Assembly (NCBI GenBank): GCA_946534585.1
Contig: CAMNCV010000137.1
Coordinates: forward strand, 1 to 64,000
Length of the DNA stretch: 64,000 bases
Direction: 5' to 3'
Origin: an uncultured Prevotellaceae bacterium
GTDB taxonomy: Bacteria > Bacteroidota > Bacteroidia > Bacteroidales > Bacteroidaceae
The notes below the pieces were generated by a model. The model was given only the letters and a program-made list of their open reading frames with translations, was not told the DNA's origin and made no database searches. Positions within the stretch are counted from its first letter, which is position 1, and each line of letters begins with the position of its first letter. Shown here piece after piece: positions 44,736-54,900 of this stretch. Position numbers and translations under genes: made by a program.

Positions 44736-47642
44736 ATGATTAAACGATTACTTTCTGGTGCAATGTTGGTTATGTGCACGTTGGGTGCGTTTGCTGACGA
44801 GTATCCTATTGGGACGCTCGTGTACTCAAGTGATGCGTGTTTCCGAATTGCTGGAGACAACCTTTTGTCGAATAGTGATTTTGCATCTGGTTTGACGGCG
44901 AATTGGACATCTATTAATGAGACGTCTTTGGACGAGGTGTTCAATGTTGAAGAAGGTGCTGGTCCAAGTGGAGAAAAAGCTATTGTTGCAAAAGGTGCTT
45001 CTTCAAATGGTTGTTATCAGGCTATACCTGTTGAAACAGCAGGAACCTATGTGCTTGTTCTGCAGATGAAAGGTTCTTCTGCGGGCTTTACACAAGCTTC
45101 AAGAAATGGTACGGCTCCTTTTGAGGCTGGTCAGAACTACATCAATCTTATTTTTAATAGTGATGGTTCTCCTGCCGGTACAACTGATCGTGTAGAGTTA
45201 CCTATAGGTGAGGGTGGCTCTTATGGTACTGATGGATGGACAACGATTTGTTTGCCACTCACTGTAAGCGGTGATGAAGTTCAGGGATATGTCATACCTG
45301 AGATTGCAGCGTTAGCAGAAGGCGTGCAGGTTACTAACGTAGAATTGCACGTCGCAACAAACGTGTTCGATACTCGTACTGCGCAGAATTTCAAAGACTA
45401 CTGTCAGACAATATATGACGGGTATTCATGGGCTAATGATCCAGTTTATGAAGCAGAAGCTGGTGCGCCTCGTGTGCAGATTTCTGAATTCCAGACAGCG
45501 TTGTCTGATTTGCAGTCAGCTATTGATGCAAATGAGGGCGTAGAAGGAAAAGTAGCTTCTCTGCAGACTGCTCTCAAAGCATTCCTTGTTGAGAATGCAG
45601 ATGAGATGTTGCAGTATTATGTAGAAGGAGATGGTGATGACGGATCACTGTCTTGGCAGTATTGGACTGGTAAGTTCAATAAATGTCAAACAGAGATGAC
45701 GGGCGGTCATGCTAATGCTTATTGGAACTTTAATACTGATCGTTGGTGCCATAAGGGTGGCGCAGCAAATACGGATTTGGGCGTTCAGTGGCAGACTAGA
45801 GCAAGTGGTGACTGGGATAATATCGCTACAGCTACAGTAAAACTTGAAAAGGGTACATATTTCTTCGGTTTTGAAGGAGATGGCGGTCGCGGTACAGCAA
45901 ACAAGAGTGATTGGCAACGTTCTAAGGCTGTCAAGGCAGCTTGGTTTCAATATTGGTTCAACGGAGATACTGTTGCAGCTCAGCCTCTTGATCCAGCATT
46001 GCGTATGCGCTTTATTCATGGATTTACTGTTGAAAGTGATACAACCGTGACTTTTGGTATCCGTTGTAATAATACAGAACCAACAGATCCTAATAACTGG
46101 AAGTCGGTCGGTTCTACAGGTATGTTTACTTCTTTCTATGCTCCTGTTCTCTATAAGGTGTATATCCCAGGTCTGTTTACAGAGGAAGAAAAGGCATATC
46201 TGCGTAAAGCGAAAAAGGAGACAACTACTCTTGCTTCTCTTCTGGAAACGTCTGATAAAGACTTGAAGGAGGATGCTTCTCGTCCATGGGGTAAGGATGA
46301 ATATCAGATTGGCTATAATGAAGTTAAGGGTTTGTATGATACTTGGATGGCACTCTCTGATGAGGATATTATTGCAGAGTTTAAGGATAATGACATGACT
46401 TTGGCTGATACTGTTAAAACAAAAGCACAAAAACCTATCAACTCATATAGAAATAATTGGCTAAATCTGAATAAGCCATTCACAAATCTTGTTGACTCTA
46501 TTGCTTATGCTAAGGGTATCTATGAGGATGCAACATGTGAGCTCTATCCTAACCGCGTAGCCTTGAATAGTGCCATAGAGGCTTCGCAGAAGGTATATAA
46601 TGATATTATTGGTGCTTCTACGTCGGAGTTCGTTCAGGCTGATTCCCTTTCTCTCGCAGAGGCTGCACACAATGTAATTGTTGCAGTTGACGACTTTAAG
46701 GCATGGCTCGCTGGTGAGGCAATCCTTGATATTGACTTTGAAAATGCTCCGGTTCAGAATGATGACGAAACTTATACCATAACTGGTGCTGTGGGTCAGA
46801 TGGACTTCCCAACTGCTTTCAGTACATTTGCAGAGGGTGCTGGAGCTGATGCAACAACTAACTTTGCCGTTGGTTATTGGAATGGCTCTGAAACACTGAC
46901 TCCTGGTATTCTTCGCGTAGGTAAGGGTACAGCTACAGCAGTTATTGCTGATGATAAGTTACCTGTAGTTGCTACTGCTGATACAGAGATTGGTTCTACA
47001 GTTGACCTCGTGAACGTAAGCTTCGACCTTTGGTATGGTAATTTTAATGGTGGTTTGACAACGTTCTCTCTTGTGGATACAGATGGTGAGGAAATCGTAG
47101 GTGGTACGTATGGTTGGGGAACACAGGTTGACCCACTTGGAATCGCATCAAAGATTAAGTGCGGTGGCGGTAGTGGTGTTAACAATAACCAGATCTGTGT
47201 TAACGCTTATAAGACACACATGGAGATCACTCTGAACTATGGCTCTCAGACAATGAGTTGCGCTGTATCAAATGGCACTAATGGTTCAATGACTGTTACT
47301 GATGTTCCAATGGCTTCTCCAAAGGCTCTGAAGACTTTCTCTCTCAGTTCTAACTTTGGTAATAGCGGTCGTCGCTCATGGTTCGATAACCTCAAGGTTA
47401 CTGTTGTAAGAGGTGGCGTGAAGGTAACAAACGTTCCTGGTGCAGAAGCTGCTTCAGGCGACGTAAACGGTGATGAATCAGTTACTATGTCTGACGCTAA
47501 CGCTATCGTGAACTACTACCTCGCTGAGGATAAGACAACCGTTACAGGCTTCAACGCTGATGCTGCTGACATGAACGGTGACGGAGATGTTACCATGTCT
47601 GATGCTAACGCAGTAGTTAATATGTACCTCGGTCAGGAGTAA
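44736..47642 (+). CDS. Large secreted protein with C-terminal dockerin-type domain
   Basis: A 968-residue protein, signal MIKRLLSGAMLVMCTLGAFA. The first part is a beta-sandwich resembling a carbohydrate-binding module (NLLSNSDFASGLTANWTS). The middle has no recognised family and includes helical stretches. Near the C-terminus are a jelly-roll-like stretch and SFDLWYGNFNG. The last 60 residues have two dockerin-type calcium motifs, GDVNGDESVTMSDANAIVNYYL and DMNGDGDVTMSDANAVVNMYL. Dockerins normally bind cohesins. A dockerin in a Prevotella-like genome is notable. No catalytic residues are recognised. Confidence 0.75.
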   Translation: MIKRLLSGAMLVMCTLGAFADEYPIGTLVYSSDACFRIAGDNLLSNSDFASGLTANWTSINETSLDEVFNVEEGAGPSGEKAIVAKGASSNGCYQAIPVETAGTYVLVLQMKGSSAGFTQASRNGTAPFEAGQNYINLIFNSDGSPAGTTDRVELPIGEGGSYGTDGWTTICLPLTVSGDEVQGYVIPEIAALAEGVQVTNVELHVATNVFDTRTAQNFKDYCQTIYDGYSWANDPVYEAEAGAPRVQISEFQTALSDLQSAIDANEGVEGKVASLQTALKAFLVENADEMLQYYVEGDGDDGSLSWQYWTGKFNKCQTEMTGGHANAYWNFNTDRWCHKGGAANTDLGVQWQTRASGDWDNIATATVKLEKGTYFFGFEGDGGRGTANKSDWQRSKAVKAAWFQYWFNGDTVAAQPLDPALRMRFIHGFTVESDTTVTFGIRCNNTEPTDPNNWKSVGSTGMFTSFYAPVLYKVYIPGLFTEEEKAYLRKAKKETTTLASLLETSDKDLKEDASRPWGKDEYQIGYNEVKGLYDTWMALSDEDIIAEFKDNDMTLADTVKTKAQKPINSYRNNWLNLNKPFTNLVDSIAYAKGIYEDATCELYPNRVALNSAIEASQKVYNDIIGASTSEFVQADSLSLAEAAHNVIVAVDDFKAWLAGEAILDIDFENAPVQNDDETYTITGAVGQMDFPTAFSTFAEGAGADATTNFAVGYWNGSETLTPGILRVGKGTATAVIADDKLPVVATADTEIGSTVDLVNVSFDLWYGNFNGGLTTFSLVDTDGEEIVGGTYGWGTQVDPLGIASKIKCGGGSGVNNNQICVNAYKTHMEITLNYGSQTMSCAVSNGTNGSMTVTDVPMASPKALKTFSLSSNFGNSGRRSWFDNLKVTVVRGGVKVTNVPGAEAASGDVNGDESVTMSDANAIVNYYLAEDKTTVTGFNADAADMNGDGDVTMSDANAVVNMYLGQE

Positions 47643-47680
47643 TTTCTTGAACAAGTAAAAAAAAATGTAAATCATAATAA

Positions 47681-47728
47681 CTCTCTGGTGGTGGCATAGC
47701 CACTCCAGTTATGACCATCGCTAGAGAG
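47681..47728 (+). other. Hairpin between the dockerin-protein and small secreted-protein genes
   Basis: GTGGC pairs with GCCAC over a 3-nt loop inside CTGG/CCAG, enclosed by CTCTCT/AGAGAG. Only a short T run follows, so it may be a weak terminator or a leader structure for the next gene. Confidence 0.35.
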
Positions 47729-47792
47729 CATTTTATAACAGAACAGTGTGAATAACTTATTTATTAATTGTACAATTTAAAATCTTAAGATT

Positions 47793-48464
47793 ATGAAAAA
47801 AATTTACTCTATGATTGCAATGGCAGCTTTTGCTCTTGCTGCTAATGCAGAGATTACTACGGATGTAAGTACATTTAAGAATTATATGTATCTTTCTGTA
47901 GATGGCGACGTTAAAGCTGGTGAGGATAATACCTTCTATTTGAATATCGTACAGGATGGTGCAGGACAGACTATCGGTTGTGATAAAATTTCTTTCCCAG
48001 CAGGTTATGAAATTAAAAAATTTGTTGCAGTAAAGGATATATGGGCTCAAGACCCTGATACAGAAGAGTATTACCTTACTTTAAAACCTGCGACTATTTC
48101 TGGTAATACTTGTAAAATTGGTATTTTAGGTGGTGGAGCTGCTTCAAATTATACTGCGAAAGAAGGTAAGATCGCTAAGTTTACAGTAGCTGTTCCTGCT
48201 AATGCTGATGCTGTTTGTAATGCTACAATGGAGGGTGCAGAAGTATCTGTTTTAGAGTCATATCAGGCGGCACAAGGACTTCCCTATAATTATGAAAAGC
48301 ATGATGTAGCAATGACGTTCAATGTTACTGCTGCTGATGCTATTGAGACTGTAGCTGCTGATGGTACACAGGCTGCTGCTCCAGCAAAGAAGGTCGTTGA
48401 CGGTCAGCTCGTAATCGAGACTGCTAACGGTACTTTCACTGCTGCTGGCGCACAGGTAAAGTAA
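47793..48464 (+). CDS. Small secreted protein with possible cohesin-like fold
   Basis: A 223-residue protein, signal MKKIYSMIAMAAFALAANA. The strand pattern LSVDGDVKAGEDNTFYLNIV, CDKISFPAGYEIKKFVAV and KEGKIAKFTVAVPANAD resembles a cohesin-like beta-sandwich. The C-terminus (VVDGQLVIETANG...AGAQVK) looks like endings common in Bacteroidetes surface proteins. It lies directly downstream of the dockerin protein. The cohesin idea is an inference from pattern only and needs a profile search. No lipobox is present. Confidence 0.55.
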   Translation: MKKIYSMIAMAAFALAANAEITTDVSTFKNYMYLSVDGDVKAGEDNTFYLNIVQDGAGQTIGCDKISFPAGYEIKKFVAVKDIWAQDPDTEEYYLTLKPATISGNTCKIGILGGGAASNYTAKEGKIAKFTVAVPANADAVCNATMEGAEVSVLESYQAAQGLPYNYEKHDVAMTFNVTAADAIETVAADGTQAAAPAKKVVDGQLVIETANGTFTAAGAQVK

Positions 48465-48481
48465 ATAATATCTAATATGTT

Positions 48482-48520
48482 TTTTGCCCCCTCCCGGTTA
48501 CGAGAGGGGGCAAAATTTTT
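48482..48520 (+). terminator. Strong intrinsic terminator
   Basis: TTTTGCCCCCTC pairs with GAGGGGGCAAAA around a 10-nt loop and is followed by ATTTTT. It ends the dockerin/small secreted-protein unit. Confidence 0.92.
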
Positions 48521-48664
48521 ATATATGCTGTATCCATGGCGAGTTTAGTATAGTGAAAACAGAGACTAATGTTATCTCATATATAATGTACAAAAGGAAG
48601 GAATAGTACTATGAGTCTTGCAACGGAAGAAAGGAAGGTAAAATTCATTTTAACGGAAAACAAA

Positions 48665-48774
48665 GTAATAAGATAGCTATTACATGGTAATCGGATAGCT
48701 TTTACATAGTAATCAGATAGCTTTTACGGTGTAATCGCATTGCGATTATGCGACAATCAGATAGCGATAACGTT
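48665..48774. repeat. 22-nt dyad repeat array D
   Basis: Units at 48665, 48687, 48709, 48731 and 48753 are exactly 22 nt apart. Here the core is mostly ATA rather than TAT (for example GTAATCAGATAGCTTTTAC), that is, the opposite orientation of the TAT core of arrays A and B. The last unit is degenerate (CAATCAGATAGCGA). It lies in the 531-nt gap before the fasciclin/SusC locus, upstream of a promoter. Confidence 0.85.
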
Positions 48775-48851
48775 GTACCTAATATAAAAGGCGCAACTTT
48801 TTTTGTTTTTATAACTTTTTTTGCAATTTTCAAAGTTTTTGTGTTAAAAAG

Positions 48852-48882
48852 TTGCATAATTAAAGAAATTTTAGTTACTTTG
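48852..48882 (+). promoter_or_regulatory. Promoter of the fasciclin/SusC/SusD operon
   Basis: TTG (48852-48854) and TTACTTTG (48875-48882), spaced 20 nt, resemble the consensus with one mismatch in the -7 element. The leader to the ATG at 48996 is about 105 nt. Confidence 0.5.
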
Positions 48883-48995
48883 CATAATCAAAAAGCCGTT
48901 CGAGTGCACCAATGATGTACTTGACGGCCGTTGATGCATATACTAACACTTTGACAATAAATAAAATAAAAATAAAACTAACTACTTCAATCTTT

Positions 48996-51887
48996 ATGAA
49001 AAAACTCATTTTATGGGTGTCGATGGTCAGTGTGGCTTTCGTTTCTTGTACAAAAGATTTATTAGTACCGGAGGAGGAAAAACCAGAATGGCTTGGTGGC
49101 ACAATCTATGAGGAGTTGCAAAATCCTGATCAACGAAAACTCACAGGTACGTTTAATACGTATCTTAGATTAGTTGATGATTTGGGATATGCAGAAGTCC
49201 TAGGACGTACGGGTAGTATGACTGCTTTCCCCGCTAACGATGAGGCTTTTAACCGCTTCTTTAATTCTGACAATGCTTTCGGTGTCAGTTCGTATGAACA
49301 GCTGACAACACCGCAAAAGAAGTTGTTACTTAATTCAAGTTTGCTTAAGAATGCATTGCTGACTTCGATGCTTTCAAACATTCCGCAGGGTGACAATAAT
49401 GTTAGTCGCGGACAGGCAGTAAAACATGAAACGAATGTCAGTGTTATTGACGATATTCAGTTCTTGTCAAACCGTGGAGTCATGCCTCAAGGGAATTCTT
49501 ATTGGGATGCACATGGTAAGACGGGGATCAATTGTGTATTTGATGCTACGGTACCAATGCTGTTTCACTTAACACGTGAGCAGATGCTCAACAATTATAT
49601 TACTACAGTGGGTACAGACTGCGATTTCGGAATATTGCGTGGGGAACCAGTTGGATATAATGTTGATAATGCTGACACTGCTTATGTTTTCCAGAATAAG
49701 ATACTGAACCAGGATGTAGTATGTCAGAATGGATACATACACCAGTTGACAAATGTGCTGGTTCCTCCTGGCAATTTAGGACAGGTGCTCAGGACAGAGT
49801 CCAATGCAAAATTATTCTCACGCATGCTGGATTATCATTGTGCGCCATATTATGATGCCACTACAACGAATAACTATAATTCATGGGCTCGTCAAAATGG
49901 TGCTCCGATACTTGATTCTATTTTCCAGGTTCGTTATTTCAGTACAAAATCTCAAGGTGGTGTAGGTAATACTACTGATCCTGACGGTTCAGGCGTAGCG
50001 TCAAATATGCGCCTTGATTGGGATCCAGGATGGAATCAGTACTACTCGTCATCTACTGCGGCAAACAGCCTTAATGATTTCGGCGCTATCTTTGTTCCTT
50101 CGGATGATGCCGTCATCGACTATTTTGTAAATGGCAGTGGTTCTGATTTCGTATCGTATTATGGTGTCAAGGGATTACCTAACACTCCGGAGAATCTTCC
50201 ACAGCATCTTGATTCTATTTTCGTTAACGGTAATGGTGTGATTACAAGTATTGTCAATAATCACATGAAGAGTTCCTTCGTAGCTTCTGTTCCAAGCAAG
50301 TTCCATACGCTGACAGATATCGGCTCTGGAGAGTTTATGGAAATCTCTGCAGCTAATCATTTGTTGCAGGTAGATGGACATTATGACGTTAAGATTGCAA
50401 ACAACGGTGTAATCTACAAACTCAATAAATTATTTGCCCCAGACGAGTTCCGTTCCGTTATAGGAGGAGCTTTGACACTTCCGAATTTCGATATTATGAA
50501 TTATTTCCTTTCTGATAAGAAGAAAGGAAGTGTGAACTCTGTTTTCGGTGCAGATATGTACTATTATCTCATGGCGATGAAATCTCATTATGCGTTCTTT
50601 ACAATGCATGATAATGATTATGCTAATCCTATAATTGATCCGGTATCGTTGGGATGGTCACAGCCAAGAGCATTGTCTTTCTATACATATCTTGAGCCAC
50701 AGATAAATAAAAAGACTGGTGAGATATTCCGCTATGATCGAAAGTATGCCTTGAAGGCTTATCCTTTCAACCCTAAAACGGGTGTTATCAATTATTCACG
50801 TTCAAATGATTTAGGACAGATTGCTGTAAACGGTAATACCAGCTTTGCTTCTCAGGTATGTGATTATTTGGATTATCAAACAGTTGTGCTTGAAAGCAAC
50901 AGTTTCTATGGAGAAGGTAATAATAATCACTATTATCTGACAAAGAACGGTGGCGCAATATATGTCACAGGTGCTGGTTCAGAAAGTGATTGCGTAGGCA
51001 GAGTCTATGGTGGTGCTCAGTTGGCACATCCAGATAATCTGCCTGCTTCAAAGATCAAAGAACGTTCGCTTAAGGAAAACGGTTTCTCACTTGTTCTGGA
51101 TAGGCCAATACAGACGGCTTATGGAAGTGTGTATTCTTTCCTAAATAATAATAAAGACAAGTTCTCTGAATTCCTTGAACTATGTGCCGCGGTTAGTAGC
51201 ACGACCTATTTGAATTGGGTACGTATCAAGGATACGGCTCCTTCAAAGCAGAATTCTTATCGTATATGGAATGATACGCTTGCTATACAAGGTGATGCGA
51301 ATGTACGTTTCTTTAATGGTTATAATTATACATTGTATGCACCAGACAATGAAGCGGTAGAAAAAGCATATGCAATGGGACTGCCTACGCCTGCACAACT
51401 GGAAGCTGTTATAAATGGTGATTATTCTAGTTCGGAGTTAAAGGCTGCGCGTGAATTGGCTGCTGACATGATTGAACAGATGCGTGCATTCATACGTTAT
51501 CATTTCCAAAACAATTCTGTTTTTGCAGATAATTATCTTCCTGCAACATCTTATCAGTCTATGTATTCGTCAGATTTGGGTATAGCCTCAAATATACGAG
51601 TGTCAAGTCGCAATGGAGTGCTATCTGTTACGGATGTATATCGCGCTTCTCAGGGCTTGAGTCCTCTGACAATTACGGCAGAAAACTTGAATGATGCCAC
51701 GAAGGCAACAGAAAAAATCGTAAATAAGATGACACGTGATATTCAGTATAATGTTGATGCCAAGAGCGCCACATCATTACTTAGTTCGTCATTTGCGGTT
51801 ATTCATCAGATTAGCACTCCGCTCTGTTATTCCGCAAGTGGACGCTATGACGAAATAAAGTGCCCTTCTTCAAATCGAGATGATTAA
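48996..51887 (+). CDS. Fasciclin-domain lipoprotein (large)
   Basis: The track starts at 48912, but the ATG at 48996 begins a lipoprotein signal (MKKLILWVSMVSVAFVSC), giving 963 residues. Several FAS1-like modules are visible: LVDDLGYAEVLG...MTAFPANDEAFNRFF, GAIFVPSDDAVIDYFVNG, and NGYNYTLYAPDNEAVEKAY. Between them are NGYIHQL-type strands. FAS1 domains are adhesion or glycan-contact modules. It is the first gene of a surface operon leading into SusC and is probably exposed as a lipoprotein. Confidence 0.8.
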   Translation: MKKLILWVSMVSVAFVSCTKDLLVPEEEKPEWLGGTIYEELQNPDQRKLTGTFNTYLRLVDDLGYAEVLGRTGSMTAFPANDEAFNRFFNSDNAFGVSSYEQLTTPQKKLLLNSSLLKNALLTSMLSNIPQGDNNVSRGQAVKHETNVSVIDDIQFLSNRGVMPQGNSYWDAHGKTGINCVFDATVPMLFHLTREQMLNNYITTVGTDCDFGILRGEPVGYNVDNADTAYVFQNKILNQDVVCQNGYIHQLTNVLVPPGNLGQVLRTESNAKLFSRMLDYHCAPYYDATTTNNYNSWARQNGAPILDSIFQVRYFSTKSQGGVGNTTDPDGSGVASNMRLDWDPGWNQYYSSSTAANSLNDFGAIFVPSDDAVIDYFVNGSGSDFVSYYGVKGLPNTPENLPQHLDSIFVNGNGVITSIVNNHMKSSFVASVPSKFHTLTDIGSGEFMEISAANHLLQVDGHYDVKIANNGVIYKLNKLFAPDEFRSVIGGALTLPNFDIMNYFLSDKKKGSVNSVFGADMYYYLMAMKSHYAFFTMHDNDYANPIIDPVSLGWSQPRALSFYTYLEPQINKKTGEIFRYDRKYALKAYPFNPKTGVINYSRSNDLGQIAVNGNTSFASQVCDYLDYQTVVLESNSFYGEGNNNHYYLTKNGGAIYVTGAGSESDCVGRVYGGAQLAHPDNLPASKIKERSLKENGFSLVLDRPIQTAYGSVYSFLNNNKDKFSEFLELCAAVSSTTYLNWVRIKDTAPSKQNSYRIWNDTLAIQGDANVRFFNGYNYTLYAPDNEAVEKAYAMGLPTPAQLEAVINGDYSSSELKAARELAADMIEQMRAFIRYHFQNNSVFADNYLPATSYQSMYSSDLGIASNIRVSSRNGVLSVTDVYRASQGLSPLTITAENLNDATKATEKIVNKMTRDIQYNVDAKSATSLLSSSFAVIHQISTPLCYSASGRYDEIKCPSSNRDD

Positions 51888-51935
51888 GGCATAATGCTAC
51901 GTATTTAATAGTAATATAATAAAGTATATTCAATT

Positions 51936-54900
51936 ATGTCAAGAATAAAGATTTTTCTGATGCTGATACTATGCGTGTTCGCTCAATTTGTGATGGCGCA
52001 GGGTACGGTGATATCTGGTACTGTGGAGGATGCCATGGGACCGGTTATGATGGCTAACGTCACGGAGCGCGATGGCAATGACCGTATCGTCAATGCTACG
52101 CAGACGGATATGATGGGTAACTTCTCGATGGAAATCAAGAATACCAAGAACAAACTCGTCGTTTCTTTCGTAGGTAGTAAGACCTGGAAACAGGTAATCG
52201 GAGAACAAACTACCTTCGCAATCAAACTGGAGGATGAGAAAACTACTCTTAATGAAGTGACTGTGCGCGGACGTCGTACGGGTTCTGGTGGTTTGAATAT
52301 TCCAAAAAATGAGGTGACGGTATCTCAGCAGACTTTCAACCTCTCTGACGTGGAAGGTATGGCATTCACATCAGCCGACGAGGCATTGCAGGGTGAGATT
52401 GCCGGTCTTGATATCGTAAGTAACTCAGGAAACCTTGGTTCCGGTACGACTATGCGTTTGCGTGGTGTAACAACCATTAATGGTAATGCAGAACCACTTA
52501 TTGTCGTAGATGATAAGATATTTGATAACCCAGACGCATCTTTTGATTTTACAAATGCTACTGAAGAAGAATATTCTTCATTACTGTCTGTAAATGTGGA
52601 GGATATAGCAAAGATTGATGTCCTTAAAGATGCAGCGGCAACAGCAGTATGGGGTTCCAAGGGTGCCAACGGTGTCATCATGATTACCACGAAGCGTGGT
52701 TCAAGAGGAAAACCACGCGTGAACTTTTCGTACAAGTTAACAGGCACTTGGCAGCCGGAAGGCTATAAACTTCTTAACGGTGATGAATACACCATGCTGA
52801 TTAAGGAGGAGTACTATAACCCTAATCAGTCTTCTACTGCAACCTCTAACATCCGTGAGGTGAACTATGATAAGTCATGGGCTGACTATGAGAACTGGAA
52901 TAACAACACTGATTGGGTAGATGCAGTCAAGCAGTTTGGTGCTATGCACTCATGGAACCTCAATGTCTCTGGTGGTGGTCAGAAGGCCCAGTTCCGTATC
53001 TCTGGCGGTTATGACCATCAGACGGGTTCTATAATAAAGCAGAAACTTGATAGATTATCTACGCGTCTGGTGCTTGACTATAATGTCAGTGACCGTATCA
53101 GGTTCTCAACAAATTTTGCTCTTACATATACGAACAATGTACAAAACTATACAGGTTTGCTTGGTATAGCACAGAAGCTTGCGCCAAATATGTCAATATA
53201 TAGACAGACAGCAGACGGTCAGGATACAGGTGATTACTATATTATGAATCCAGAGGGTACATTAAATGCCAAGACACCATATGTGGGAAACTATTCTTCG
53301 TATGAGTTGCGGGCTATACGTAATCTTGGAAACCCTATAGCTTATGCTAATATGTCTTGGAAGAAAGACCAGACATATCGTATCACTCCTGATTTCAATA
53401 TCAAGTATGAGTTACTTGGAACTGATGTAGGTCAGCATCGTTTGACATTTAATGGACGTGTAGATTTTGATATATATGCACGTTCAGTACCTTCATTCTG
53501 TTCTGCTGGTATTTCAACGATTACTTGGAATGACATGAATTCCTATAATTCTGTTGACAATACAGAATCAAATCGTCTCAAGATTGGTGCTCGAGCAGAA
53601 TTGATTTTTACACCTTATTTCAAGAATGAGGATTTGAGCTTGACTATGCTGGCACGCTATGAAATGAGTACACAACGTAGTAATTCACAGTACATACGTC
53701 AATACTCACTGCCTAATGGTATCACATCACCTACCGTTGATGCTGCGTTATATTACAAGGATGGTACACATGACGGTTTGTCAAGTGGCAATAGCCGTGC
53801 AAATTCACAAAACTGGATATATAATGCCCACTTCTCATACAAGGGACGTTATAATGTAGGTTTCTCTTTGCGTGCTGATGGTGACTCAAAGTTCGGACCT
53901 ATGCAAAAATGGGCATATTTCCCAGGTGTTTCTTTGCGATATAATGTAAGTGACGAGAAATTCTTTGAGCCTGTGAAGAAATACGTATCTATGCTTGGAT
54001 TACGTGCTTCTTGGGGCATCGTAGGTAAAGCACCAGATTCAGACTATCTTTTCTATAACACGTACGTTACGGGAGCAAGTGGCGCTTACGGCAACTACGC
54101 TTATATGGATGGCTTGAAACTTGATAATCTGCGCTGGGAGAAGACTACGTCATACAACCTTGGTTTCAACCTCGGATTGCTCAATGATATGATAGAGATA
54201 GACTTTGACTACTATCATAAGGATACTAAAGACTTGTTGATGCAAAAAGTAGGAATACCTTCTACTGTCGGCTATCCGACACTGGCATACCTAAATGTTG
54301 GTGCGATGAAGAATGATGGATGGGAAATCAACGTTAATGCAAGAAAGTTCATCAAGATTGGAAAATTCTCCGTTTCTGCTGGGTTTAATTTAGCACAGAA
54401 TTACAATGAGATTACAGAAATGGATCAGCGTGTGCTTGATGTCATCAATACAGACTGGTCTGCCACCGTGCGTGGATATACAAAGAATGAAACAGGCTCT
54501 ACATCTTTCTTAAATCATATACAGACAGGTAATCCTTTGGGTTCTATCTATGGTTTCCGATTCAAGGGAGTATATCAATATACATACGACTACTTGAAGA
54601 ACTATAAGACTGAGAATGGACTTTCAGATGCAGCCTTTGAGACTTGGCTTAATAACGAGGTGGCTTCAGGCAAGACCTTCCCCGTTGTGCTTGGTACAGA
54701 TGGAAAGGTAATCATGCAGCCAAATGGTATGCCACAGCGTATGGTATATAATTATAAAAATGGTAAAAGTACATACGAATTCCAAGGTGGAGATGCTATA
54801 TATGAAGACATTAACCATGATGGTCAGATTAACGATTTGGATATTGTTTATCTTGGTAATTCTATGCCGAAATTAAGTGGAGGTTTCAATTTCACGTTCA

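Noticed and set aside
45645-46430. 261-residue minus-strand ORF
   Set aside because: It is opposite the dockerin protein and shows a Cys/Ile-rich shadow composition.
48631-48696. 21-codon ORF before array D
   Set aside because: Too short, ends inside the array, no recognised start context.
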